From Sinorhizobium americanum (lineage in GTDB: Bacteria; Pseudomonadota; Alphaproteobacteria; Rhizobiales; Rhizobiaceae), in NCBI RefSeq assembly GCF_001651855.1, contig NZ_LNQC01000049.1, positions 364,322 to 428,321 on the forward strand: a DNA stretch of 64,000 bases, written 5' to 3'. Under the pieces are notes generated by a model. That model saw nothing but the letters and a program-made list of their open reading frames with translations, was not told where the DNA came from and made no database searches. A program made the position numbers and the translations under genes. Below are positions 51,173 to 59,362 of this stretch, piece after piece (within the stretch, counting starts at the first letter, position 1; every line of letters starts with the position of its first letter).

Positions 51173-53599
51173 TCAGGTCCCTGGCACGGCCAGCAGCGGC
51201 CGGTGCTCTATCTGAAGTCCGGAAAGAATGTCGGTGACGGGCTGGGGACGCCCGAGGAAATACCCTTGCCCGCAGTTCACTTCCATGGAGAGGAGCGTGC
51301 TCAACTGCTCGTCGGTCTCGATGCCCTCGGCGACGACCTGGCAATTCAGTTCCTTGGCGACCATTTGAATGCCGGCGATGAGCTTTCGCACCCGCCGGCG
51401 GACCGTTTCGCTGTCATCGGTCAGCGACCGGGTGAAGGCCTGGTCGATCTTGATGATGCTGACCGGGAAATGGACGAGATAGCTGAGTGAGGAATAGCCG
51501 GTGCCGAAATCGTCAAGAGCGATCTTCATCCCGGCGCCGCTCAGCGCGCCAAGGACGTCACGAATGTCGGGGCTGTGATGCATCAGCACCGCTTCGGTGA
51601 TCTCGATGACGATGCGGCCCGGGGGGATTCCCCATTGCATCAGGGTCGCAGCCGTGGCGGCCGGCAGTTTCGGGCAGAATTGCAGCGGCGAGAAGTTGAC
51701 GGCGAGATAGGCGTTTTCGAGGCCCGGAACGCAGGAGAGGCGGGCGAGGTGGGCCACGGCCTTTTCGAAGATGCGCTCGCCGATCTTGAGGATCGCGCCG
51801 GTTTCTTCGGCGACCCGAATAATGTCCGCCGGCGGCAGTACGCCGTGTTCCGGATGGTTGAGGCGCATCAGCGCTTCGAAGCCGGCGACCTTCCCGAGTT
51901 TGAGATCGACGATCGGCTGCAGATGGACGTCGAACCAGTCCTGCCTGAGCCCGTCCTCGATATAGGTGTCGATCTTCAGCCTATCCTGCGCAAGGCTCGC
52001 GATCAGAGGGTCGAAGAGTTTCGCGCCGTTCTTGCCATTGTGCTTGCGGGCGTACATCGCCATGTCCGACTTCTGCAGCAGCTCGGCGGCGCTCCTGGCC
52101 TGGGCAGGATAGAGCGCGATGCCGATGCTGGCGCTCAGCGACAGCGAGTTGCCGTCCACCACCACCGGCTCCGAGCAGGCGGCGGCGATGCGCTCGGAGA
52201 TCTGCAGGGCGGCGTTCTCAGCCTTCGCTGCGGGGATCAGCACGACGAATTCATCGCCGCCGAGGCGCCCGACCTTGTCTTGGCCGCGCACTTGAGCGCG
52301 GATGCGGCCGGCGATCTGCCGCAAGACCTCGTCGCCGGCAGCATGACCGAGATTGTCGTTGATCGGCTTGAAGCGGTCGAGGTCGATGAGCAGACAGGCG
52401 AGTTCTCCGCCGTCCGCGGCCGTCTGCTGAATCGCCGCGTCGAGCGCCGTCTCGAAGCCGGGGCGGTTGAGGAGGCCGGTCAAATGGTCGGTGATCGCCT
52501 GCACATGGTTGCGCTGTTCGGCGGTCTTCAGTTCCGTGACATCGGTCATGACGGCGAGCGACAGCGTCTCGTCCGCCTCGAAGGCCTGCGCCTCCTTGAT
52601 CAGGACGTCGATCAGCCGTCCGTCGGCGCATCTGAACTTGACGGTGACCGTGGCGCCTTCCACGTCTTCGCTCGCCCGGCGCCTGCGGTTCTCGTAGGCG
52701 CGGCGCGTCGCCGGGTCGAGAAAATCGGCGAAAGGGCGGCCGATGACCGTTTGGCGATCATAGCCGGTGGCGAGCAGCCAATAGTCGCTCACCGCCGTCA
52801 GGCGATCGTCGTCATCGATCGAATAGAGCTTCGCCGGCGTGAGGTTGTAGAGGCGCGTCGTCTTCTGATGGGCACGTTTGAGATCGTTTTCCTCCTGGGC
52901 GAGGCGCGCCTGCATCTCGTTGAAGTTGGCAGCCAGCATTCCCATTTCGTCGGCCGATACCCAGTCGACCACATGGCGCGACCCGAGCCGGCGCGTCGCC
53001 TCGATGGCGTGCGTCAGGCGGAGCAGCGGCCGCGTCACCATCAGGCGGTTGCCCAGGATGGCCGCCGCGGTGATGATCACGATCGCAAACAGAAAGATGC
53101 CGATATAGACGGCATCGTCGAACTCGAAATCGGAGCGGAGGTCGCGCTGCCGCAGCGCGATTTCCAGGCTGCCGACAGTCTTGGTGCCATCGACCGAGCG
53201 GTAGTGGACGGGGGTGGACAGGATCTCACCGGGCGCATCCTTATCGCGGGTGCGCTCCGGCAGCCTGACGTCGAGCCCGCCGGCGACCTCGTGGACCCGG
53301 ACGGAAACCACTGAACGATCGGCGAGAATCGTGCCGGCGATCTGCCGGACGCTTTCCTCGTCGAAATCCCAGAGCGGCTTGCCGAGGGCAAGAGAGTTGG
53401 CCTTGAGCAGGACCTGGCCATGATCGATGACGTCGCGATAGGCGCGCTCGTTCGAAAGGTAGAAGAAGAGCGCGAAGAGCGGGGCGATCAGCAGCAGGAG
53501 AGCGCTGGAGACGATCAGTATGAAGCGGCTCTCTACCGAATGCGTATTCATTCTAAATGCCCAGGACCACACCGCATCGAAGGCCGATGCGAGGTGCAT
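51173..53599 (-). CDS. Membrane GGDEF-EAL protein with HAMP and PAS domains
   Basis: 808 aa from the chosen ATG. Helix at about 25-45, a ~130-residue periplasmic domain (LWDFDEESVRQIAGTIL is typical of such sensors), second helix and HAMP near 190-245, coiled coil, PAS at about 255-375. Then GGDEF with RLGGDEF and EAL with FEALMRLNHPEHG, EITEAVLMHH, DDFGTGYSSL. Both catalytic sites look complete. AAGG precedes this ATG; ATGs 102 bases upstream or 48 bases downstream are possible. It is co-transcribed with a solute-binding protein that may feed its periplasmic sensor. Confidence 0.88.
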   Translation of the reverse strand: MHLASAFDAVWSWAFRMNTHSVESRFILIVSSALLLLIAPLFALFFYLSNERAYRDVIDHGQVLLKANSLALGKPLWDFDEESVRQIAGTILADRSVVSVRVHEVAGGLDVRLPERTRDKDAPGEILSTPVHYRSVDGTKTVGSLEIALRQRDLRSDFEFDDAVYIGIFLFAIVIITAAAILGNRLMVTRPLLRLTHAIEATRRLGSRHVVDWVSADEMGMLAANFNEMQARLAQEENDLKRAHQKTTRLYNLTPAKLYSIDDDDRLTAVSDYWLLATGYDRQTVIGRPFADFLDPATRRAYENRRRRASEDVEGATVTVKFRCADGRLIDVLIKEAQAFEADETLSLAVMTDVTELKTAEQRNHVQAITDHLTGLLNRPGFETALDAAIQQTAADGGELACLLIDLDRFKPINDNLGHAAGDEVLRQIAGRIRAQVRGQDKVGRLGGDEFVVLIPAAKAENAALQISERIAAACSEPVVVDGNSLSLSASIGIALYPAQARSAAELLQKSDMAMYARKHNGKNGAKLFDPLIASLAQDRLKIDTYIEDGLRQDWFDVHLQPIVDLKLGKVAGFEALMRLNHPEHGVLPPADIIRVAEETGAILKIGERIFEKAVAHLARLSCVPGLENAYLAVNFSPLQFCPKLPAATAATLMQWGIPPGRIVIEITEAVLMHHSPDIRDVLGALSGAGMKIALDDFGTGYSSLSYLVHFPVSIIKIDQAFTRSLTDDSETVRRRVRKLIAGIQMVAKELNCQVVAEGIETDEQLSTLLSMEVNCGQGYFLGRPQPVTDILSGLQIEHRPLLAVPGT

Positions 53600-53946
53600 C
53601 GCGGCCTTGCCAATTCTAGGGTCCGATCTCCGCTCTGCGGCAGGCGCCGAAGCGATCTGTCGCCAATCCTCAGTATGCGAGCAGGAACGAACCGAGCCCA
53701 TGGTCCATTGAAAACATTAGACTTCGGTAAATAACGCGCCCTGCTGATAGCCTGATCGCGCTGGAATATCCGAATTGCGCAGATGTCGCGGACGTCGTTC
53801 CGAAATCGGGCTCTATTCGCGACGTCCGTTGGCGGTTGGCGCGGCTCTGGCGATGAGCCAGTCCCGCATCGATCGGACGCACTCGGCTTTGCGCGGGCCG
53901 CACGGCATGTCAAACTCGGCCGAATCGACAGGCGAAAGGACAGGTT
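53600..53946. other. Intergenic region between GGDEF-EAL and SDR genes
   Basis: Divergent promoter space of about 350 bases; part may be coding if the GGDEF-EAL protein starts at 53701. I see no clear promoter, repeat or RNA gene. Confidence 0.4.
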
Positions 53947-54651
53947 ATGGCACAGGACAGAGTGGCGCTCGTGACGGCAGGCGGCAGCGGCATGGGGGCG
54001 GCAGCGGCGCGGCGGCTCGCCGCGGACGGCTACAGGGTCGCGGTTCTTTCCTCCTCCGGCAAGGGCGAGGCGCTGGCCAAGGAACTCGGCGGCGTCGGGG
54101 TCACCGGCTCGAACCAGTCGAACGAGGACCTGAAGACGCTCGTCGATCTTGCCTTCTCGACCTGGGGGCGGATCGATGTGCTCGTCAACAGCGCCGGTCA
54201 TGGGCCGCGCGCACCGATTGTCGAAATCAGCGACGACGATTGGCACAAGGGACTCAACACCTACCTGATGAACGTCATCCGCGCGGTGCGGCTGGTGACG
54301 CCGATCATGCAGGGCCAGGGCTCGGGCTCGATCATCAACATCTCGACGGCCTGGGCCTTCGAGCCTTCGGAGATGTTTCCGACCTCCGCGGTCTTCCGCG
54401 CCGGGCTCGCCGCCTACACGAAGATTTATGCGGACAGCTATGCCAAGGACAATATTCGCATGAACAACGTCCTGCCGGGCTGGATCGACAGCCTGCCGGC
54501 CACCGAAGCCCGCCGCGACAGCGTGCCGATGAAGCGCTACGGCACGAGCGAGGAGATCGCCGCCACCGTCGCCTTCCTCGCTTCCGAGGGCGCCGGCTAC
54601 ATCACGGGCCAGAATATCCGGGTCGATGGCGGGCTTACCCGCTCAGTGTGA
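53947..54651 (+). CDS. Degenerate short-chain dehydrogenase/reductase
   Basis: 234 aa with the overall SDR fold: Rossmann start, NSAGHGPRAP (NNAG-like), IINISTAW and PGWIDSLPATEA, and the usual end ITGQNIRVDGGL. Two hallmarks are altered: the TGxxxGxG loop reads TAGGSGMG, and at the place of the YxxxK pair it reads SAVFR, so the catalytic Tyr and Lys are Ser and Arg. It is either catalytically altered or a non-enzymatic NAD(P)-binding protein. RBS AAAGGACAGG. Monocistronic as far as I can see. Confidence 0.85.
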   Translation: MAQDRVALVTAGGSGMGAAAARRLAADGYRVAVLSSSGKGEALAKELGGVGVTGSNQSNEDLKTLVDLAFSTWGRIDVLVNSAGHGPRAPIVEISDDDWHKGLNTYLMNVIRAVRLVTPIMQGQGSGSIINISTAWAFEPSEMFPTSAVFRAGLAAYTKIYADSYAKDNIRMNNVLPGWIDSLPATEARRDSVPMKRYGTSEEIAATVAFLASEGAGYITGQNIRVDGGLTRSV

Positions 54652-54729
54652 GATCGAGTGATCCTGACGTAAGAGCGAGAATCGGGACTGCGGCTCTCGA
54701 GGGAGTCCGGCGTGATTCAGGAGATGGCG

Positions 54730-55128
54730 ATGATAGCTGGCGGTTGTTTGTGCGGTGCGGTGCGCTACGAGTGCGAGGGTGATCCGGATTGTTCATTGGT
54801 CTGCTATTGTCGGGATTGCCAAAGGGCTTCCGGTTCGGGCCATGTCCCCGCGATGAGCATGCCACGAAAGAAGGTAACGATTAGCGGCAAGACAAGAAGC
54901 TACGCGGCTCGGGGAGGGAGCGGGAAGATGACAGTCCGCCACTTTTGTCCCACCTGTGGCAGTCTTCTCTTCAGCACGCCCGAGGTAATTCCCGACTTCG
55001 TAAACATCTACGCGGGCACGCTCGACGATCCCTCGGTGTTCAAGCCGACGTGGTCATTCTTCCGGCACAGCCATGCTCCTTGGGATCGCGTGCCAGACGA
55101 CTTGCCAGAGCTACCGGTTTCCACCTGA
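54730..55128 (+). CDS. GFA family protein (glutathione-dependent formaldehyde-activating-like)
   Basis: 132 aa zinc protein. Cysteine pattern GGCLCGAVRY, CYCRDCQR, FCPTCGS, as in the GFA/Mss4-like family. Members bind zinc and in a few cases help formaldehyde-glutathione chemistry, but most are uncharacterised. The ATG used follows AGGAG; GTG at 54712 would add six residues. Confidence 0.92.
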   Translation: MIAGGCLCGAVRYECEGDPDCSLVCYCRDCQRASGSGHVPAMSMPRKKVTISGKTRSYAARGGSGKMTVRHFCPTCGSLLFSTPEVIPDFVNIYAGTLDDPSVFKPTWSFFRHSHAPWDRVPDDLPELPVST

Positions 55129-55198
55129 CAGTGCGCATTCGAGTCTGAGGCGCGCCGACATTGTGCTTTTGACAGCAGAGGAAACTGGCACAGTCGAA

Positions 55199-56059
55199 TC
55201 ATGCACCAAGCGTTAGTTTCTGGGACTTGGGCCTAGTCTCACGATAGCCCACCTCTGAGCAAAGGGCACGAATGAAAGCGAGCAGCGCCTCCTGAGGGTT
55301 GGGCCCTTCTCCGTCGAGCACCGTCACGCCCCAGTTGCTCAGGACCGCCTTCTGCACCGGATTGGGCCGATACATGAAGACGTAGGATTGCGGCCGGTCG
55401 CTATCGTAGCCGGATCTCCGCCAGGTGCTCCAGATACGGTGCAGGAGCAGCCTGATATTGAGATCTGACATGCTGTAGCCGATGAAGAGCACAGTCGCTC
55501 CGAGGACATCGCTGCGGAAGCGCACATCGAGCGGCGAGTCAAACGACAGCCGGTTGAAATAGTCGGTCTCGGTCAGGACGAGCGTTTCGACATCGTCGAA
55601 GTCGCCGTGATATTTGATGATCTGCGTCACTCCGGCAGGAGCGCTGGCCATGTCTCTAGCGTGGCTGACTTTCGCGTGGGGCTTGCCGTGAACCTCGTAG
55701 GCCACCTCGAGATTGCTGTCGTAATTGGTGGTGTAGATGATCGGGAAATCGAGGCTGACGATCAGACGATGCAAGGCGGATTTCCTGATGCGTTCCGGCG
55801 AGACGCACCAACTCTTACGCATCCATTCACAGAGCGCATCGATATTTCCATGGTCCAGCCGGTAGCACTCGGCGATCGTTTGATAGGTAACGTCCTGGCC
55901 CTTCATCACGGAGCGATCGAGATCGAGGTCCTTCAGCATGTGGTCGATCAGCGTCTTCCAGGATGGCAAGCCAACGCTCATCGAAACGCCGGCGCCAACG
56001 AACAACACCGCGTGCCGCCGTTTCAACGCCGAGGCGATGGCCTTCAGATGCTGCTTCAT
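55199..56059 (-). CDS. SIR2-like NAD-binding protein, defence candidate
   Basis: 286 aa. SIR2 nucleotide-binding signature VLFVGAGVSMSVGLPSWKTL, the YTTNYDSNLE motif with the conserved Asn, IKYHGDFDD (H in the catalytic place) and LFIGYSMSDLNIRLLL. This matches the SIR2_2-type family found in bacterial abortive-infection systems, where the domain degrades NAD. No second effector or sensor gene is adjacent, so it would act alone. The ATG follows GAGAG; a 52-residue upstream extension is non-genic looking. Confidence 0.85.
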   Translation of the reverse strand: MKQHLKAIASALKRRHAVLFVGAGVSMSVGLPSWKTLIDHMLKDLDLDRSVMKGQDVTYQTIAECYRLDHGNIDALCEWMRKSWCVSPERIRKSALHRLIVSLDFPIIYTTNYDSNLEVAYEVHGKPHAKVSHARDMASAPAGVTQIIKYHGDFDDVETLVLTETDYFNRLSFDSPLDVRFRSDVLGATVLFIGYSMSDLNIRLLLHRIWSTWRRSGYDSDRPQSYVFMYRPNPVQKAVLSNWGVTVLDGEGPNPQEALLAFIRALCSEVGYRETRPKSQKLTLGA

Positions 56060-56266
56060 TTTCACTCTCGTCTTCAGCCTGGCTGCCTTCAACCCGGCCC
56101 GCGGCAAGTTGTTCCAACGGGCCAAAGCCGCGCCTCCACGCTGCGCGCCGCCTCCACAATCAATGGCTGAAATAAGTACGAACAGCGGAGCAACGGTTCG
56201 GGAACGAAATGTCATGCCCTACTCCTTATGGATTAGGGCAAACTCCGGTTGGGCAAGAACCTCCAG

Positions 56267-56291
56267 GGAACAAACTTTTCGCCTCGCGGTT
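56267..56291 (+). promoter_or_regulatory. EcfG/RpoE2-type promoter for DUF1236 gene
   Basis: GGAAC, 16-base spacer, GGTT, ending 37 bases before the ATG. It is the third such promoter in 10 kb. Confidence 0.82.
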
Positions 56292-56328
56292 GGCCAGCGG
56301 AAGGGACTGTGTATCTGGAGAACAGTCG

Positions 56329-57072
56329 ATGAAAGGCATCCTTATCAAAAGCGCCCTTGCCTTGAGCCTGGGCGTCGCCTACGGGCCGGCGCTCGCGCAG
56401 ACGGAGCAACCGGCGCAGGGGCAAACGACCGCGTGCCCGGAGGGCACAGAATGTCCGCAAGGCGGCGCCGAACAGGGCCAGCAACCCGATGCTGAGGGCG
56501 GAGCGACCCAACAGGGTGGCGAAGCGACTGGTCAGCAGGGCCAGTCAGGCGAGCAACAGTCGCAGCCCGAGCAGGGCGGCACCGACACGCAGCAGCAAAC
56601 GGAAACCGGCACGCAGCAGCAGCAACAACAGCAGCAAGGCCAGGATAGTTCCGGTCAGCAGCAAGAGACCGACAGCGATGCTTCCAAGTCCGGGACGGAA
56701 CAAGAACCTGCCCAAGGCGAGACCCAGCAGAAGGGCGAGACCGAGCAGCAGCAGTCGGGTGAAGGTGAGCAGCAGAAGACCCAGGAAGGCCAGGCCTCGG
56801 GCTCGTCCACGGAGGTCGACGTGACGGTGGAGCAGAAGACCGAGATCACCCAGATTATCAAAGAAGAAAAGGTCGAGCCGATCGACATCGACTTCGATGT
56901 GTCGGTCGGCGTTGCCGTTCCGGAAACCGTCAAGGTCAAGCTGAGGCCGGTCCCGGCGCGCGTCATCAAGATCGTGCCGAGATACGAGGGCTATCTGTTC
57001 TTCGTCCTCGCCGACGGCCGGATCGTCATCGTCGAACCGTCGTCGCTGAAGATCGTCGTCATCCTGGCGTAG
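56329..57072 (+). CDS. Exported Gln-rich protein with DUF1236 domain
   Basis: 247 aa. Signal peptide MKGILIKSALALSLGVAYG... cleaved after ALAQ. Residues about 25-160 are a low-complexity Gln/Gly/Glu/Thr stretch with runs of glutamine coded by CAG/CAA. The C-terminal 85 residues contain the DUF1236 pattern (VAVPETVKVKLRPVPARVIK, then YEGYLFFVLADGRIVIVEP). DUF1236 proteins are periplasmic and of unknown function, common in rhizobia. The EcfG promoter suggests general-stress induction. GGAG precedes the ATG. Confidence 0.88.
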   Translation: MKGILIKSALALSLGVAYGPALAQTEQPAQGQTTACPEGTECPQGGAEQGQQPDAEGGATQQGGEATGQQGQSGEQQSQPEQGGTDTQQQTETGTQQQQQQQQGQDSSGQQQETDSDASKSGTEQEPAQGETQQKGETEQQQSGEGEQQKTQEGQASGSSTEVDVTVEQKTEITQIIKEEKVEPIDIDFDVSVGVAVPETVKVKLRPVPARVIKIVPRYEGYLFFVLADGRIVIVEPSSLKIVVILA

Positions 57073-57092
57073 CGATCGGCGCACACACCGAT

Positions 57093-57115
57093 GCTCGCCG
57101 GATCGACCGGCGGGC
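57093..57115 (+). terminator. Hairpin after DUF1236 gene
   Basis: GCTCGCCGG / CCGGCGGGC (9 bp with one G-T pair, 5-base loop) followed by ATTTCTT. Probable intrinsic terminator or attenuator before the BON gene. Confidence 0.65.
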
Positions 57116-57144
57116 ATTTCTTCCAAGAGGTCGGAGGAGGGTGG

Positions 57145-57744
57145 ATGAAAGACAATTGGCAGGACCAGAGACGAAATCCAGCCCGTGCCGAGCCGCGGCG
57201 CGGCCGTCGCGATGGATGGCATGGCGGATCGTTCCGCGAGAGGGGTTTTGACGAGGAGCGGTGGGATCGCCGGGGCGACCGGAGCGGCGAAGGCGTATGG
57301 TCCGCGGAGGCGCTGCGACATCCGGACCGCGGCCGCGGCGATCCTCATGGCCTCTCGGGTCGGGATCTGGCGCACCGCATCGAGGCTCTCGGTTCCTTCG
57401 ATCCTTACGAGAATGTGCCGCCCTTCCGGAACCGCTCCGGCCAGGAGGACTGGCCCGCCGGCCGCAGGAGCCGCGAGGAAGAGGGGAGCTTCCGGGGAAA
57501 AGGGCCGCGCGGTTACAAACGATCCGATGCGCGGATCGCGGAAGACGTCAACGACCGGCTGACCGAAGACCCATGGCTCGACGCTTCCGACATCGAAGTC
57601 TCGGTTTCGAACGGCGAAGTGACCCTCGGCGGTGTCGTTTCCGGCCGAAAAGACAAGTGGCGGGCGGAGGACTCCGCGGAAGCCGTTTCCGGGGTTTCCC
57701 ATGTCCAAAACAACCTTAGGGTGAGACCTGCAAGAGCGCGATAG
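57145..57744 (+). CDS. BON-domain protein
   Basis: 199 aa. N-terminal ~130 residues are Arg/Gly/Asp-rich and low-complexity without a signal peptide. The C-terminal 70 form a BON domain (ARIAEDVNDRLTEDPWLDAS, then IEVSVSNGEVTLGGVVSGRK and AVSGVSHVQNNLRV). BON proteins often bind membranes or polymers under osmotic or envelope stress. RBS GGAGGAGGG is very strong. Probably partly co-transcribed with the stress-controlled DUF1236 gene. Confidence 0.88.
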   Translation: MKDNWQDQRRNPARAEPRRGRRDGWHGGSFRERGFDEERWDRRGDRSGEGVWSAEALRHPDRGRGDPHGLSGRDLAHRIEALGSFDPYENVPPFRNRSGQEDWPAGRRSREEEGSFRGKGPRGYKRSDARIAEDVNDRLTEDPWLDASDIEVSVSNGEVTLGGVVSGRKDKWRAEDSAEAVSGVSHVQNNLRVRPARAR

Positions 57745-57787
57745 TACCGGCGCGAAGCCACAAATCCGGCGTTGCGTGGATACCCCC

Positions 57788-57815
57788 TTGACCAGCATGT
57801 TATCGATAACATAAG
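57788..57815 (+). promoter_or_regulatory. ABC importer promoter with palindromic operator
   Basis: Perfect 16-bp palindrome ATGTTATCGATAACAT (57797-57812) sits between TTGACC (-35-like, 57788-57793) and CATAAG (-10-like, 57810-57815). The operator shape is that of LacI-family repressors of sugar genes. No intact cognate regulator is in the window. Confidence 0.75.
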
Positions 57816-57848
57816 CTCCTCCTCAACCAGCGGCTTTGGGAGGAGCGC

Positions 57849-59345
57849 ATGGATCATCAAAAGCTCTTGGAGTTCCGCTCGATCACCAAGGAGTTCGGCG
57901 GCACGCGGGCATTGTCCCAGGTCTCGCTCGATCTCCAAGCCGGTGAAATCCTTGCGCTTCTCGGCGAGAACGGCGCTGGCAAGTCGACCCTGATCAAGAC
58001 GCTCGCCGGCATCTACCGTCCCGATGGCGGCGAGATCCGATTCCGCGGCGAGCCCTATGTCAACCAGCCGCCGAAGCCGAACAAGCGGCAGCCGGTGGCC
58101 TTCATCCACCAGGACCTCGGCCTCATCGAATGGATGACGGTCGCCGAGAATGTCGGTCTGGCGCAGGGCTTTTCCATGCGGACGCGGCTGATCGACTGGC
58201 GTCGGACCGAGGAGCGGGCGCGCGAGGCGCTGCATCTCGTCGGTTGCGATTTCGATCCCTCGACCCGCGTTCAGGCGCTGACCCGCACGGAAAAGTCGCT
58301 GGTGGCGATCGCACGCGCCTTGGCCGTCGAGGCCGACGTGCTGGTGCTGGACGAACCGACGGCGAGCCTTCCGGCGGACGAGGTGGAGCGGCTCTTCGAT
58401 GCCATCCGGCCGCTGAAAGAGCGCGGCGTCGCGATGATCTACGTTTCGCATCGGCTCGACGAGATCTTCCGCATCGCCGATCGCGTCGCGGTGCTGCGCG
58501 ACGGCCGTCTCGTCGGCCAGAAGCCGGTTGCGGAGACGACGCCGGACGAGCTCATCGAGATGATCGTCGGACGCAAGGCCGACCAGCTCTTCGTCAAGGC
58601 GCAGAGCCGGCCGGGCGAAGCGGTGGTCAGCGTCAGGCAGCTTGCCTGCCAGGGCGTCGGGCCGGTCTCCTTCGATGTGCTCAAGGGCGAGCTCATCGGC
58701 CTCGTCGGCCTGCGCGGCGCCGGCCAGGAACTGGTCGGGCGTGCCCTGTTCGGCTGCCAGCCGTTTTCGGGAACGGTGACGATCGGCGGCGAGCTGCCCG
58801 ATTTAACGAGCCCGGTGGCGGCGATGCGCTCCGGCGTTGGCCTGATCGCCCGCGACCGCACGGAGGAATCGGTCGCCATGTCGCTGTCGCTGCGCGAGAA
58901 TACTTTCCTCAATCCGCAAGCTTCCGGCCGCGGCCTGTTTTCGGTTCTCGCGCCCTCAAGGGAGGCTGCCATGGCGGAGGCGATCGGCGACAGCGTCGGG
59001 CTGAGACCGAACGACCAGAGCCTGCCGATCGAGGCGCTGTCCGGCGGCAACCAGCAGAAGGTCGTGGTCGGGCGCTGGCTGGCAACCGGCCGCAAGCTGC
59101 TTGTCGCCGAAGACCCGACCGCGGGTGTCGACGTCGGCGCCAAGGCTGACATCTATCGGCTGATCGCCCGGGCGCTCGAGGCGGGGCTCGCCGTCGTCGT
59201 CGTCTCGACCGATTTCGAGGAAATCGCCCATATCTGCCATCGCGCCCTGGTGTTTTCTCGTGGTCGCATCGTCCGCGAGCTCAAGGGCGAAGCATTGACG
59301 ACCGCGGCGGTGATTGCCGCCGCCTCGGCCTCCGAAGCCGCCTGA
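57849..59345 (+). CDS. Sugar ABC transporter ATPase, CUT2 family
   Basis: 498 aa double ATPase (RbsA/MglA type). First half: Walker A GENGAGKST near residue 40, Walker B VLVLDEPTASLP; its signature motif is degenerate (LTRTEKSLVAIARAL in place of LSGGQ). Second half: degenerate Walker A (GLRGAGQE), good signature LSGGNQQKVVVGRWL and AEDPTAGVDVGAK. RBS GGGAGG. It powers the permease and binding protein encoded next. Confidence 0.95.
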   Translation: MDHQKLLEFRSITKEFGGTRALSQVSLDLQAGEILALLGENGAGKSTLIKTLAGIYRPDGGEIRFRGEPYVNQPPKPNKRQPVAFIHQDLGLIEWMTVAENVGLAQGFSMRTRLIDWRRTEERAREALHLVGCDFDPSTRVQALTRTEKSLVAIARALAVEADVLVLDEPTASLPADEVERLFDAIRPLKERGVAMIYVSHRLDEIFRIADRVAVLRDGRLVGQKPVAETTPDELIEMIVGRKADQLFVKAQSRPGEAVVSVRQLACQGVGPVSFDVLKGELIGLVGLRGAGQELVGRALFGCQPFSGTVTIGGELPDLTSPVAAMRSGVGLIARDRTEESVAMSLSLRENTFLNPQASGRGLFSVLAPSREAAMAEAIGDSVGLRPNDQSLPIEALSGGNQQKVVVGRWLATGRKLLVAEDPTAGVDVGAKADIYRLIARALEAGLAVVVVSTDFEEIAHICHRALVFSRGRIVRELKGEALTTAAVIAAASASEAA

Positions 59346-59362
59346 GTTTCCGGGAGAAGAAC

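Noticed and set aside
56614..56640. CAG/CAA run as a short tandem repeat array or CRISPR-like repeat
   Set aside because: It is the coding sequence of a glutamine stretch within an intact signal-peptide protein; no spacer structure.
57513..58451. 312-codon open frame on the minus strand
   Set aside because: It lies opposite the BON gene end and ABC ATPase start, and crosses the importer promoter/operator; no motifs.
57849..59345. Degenerate first ABC signature as evidence of a broken ATPase
   Set aside because: Asymmetric, degenerate motifs are normal in CUT2 double ATPases, and all other motifs are intact.
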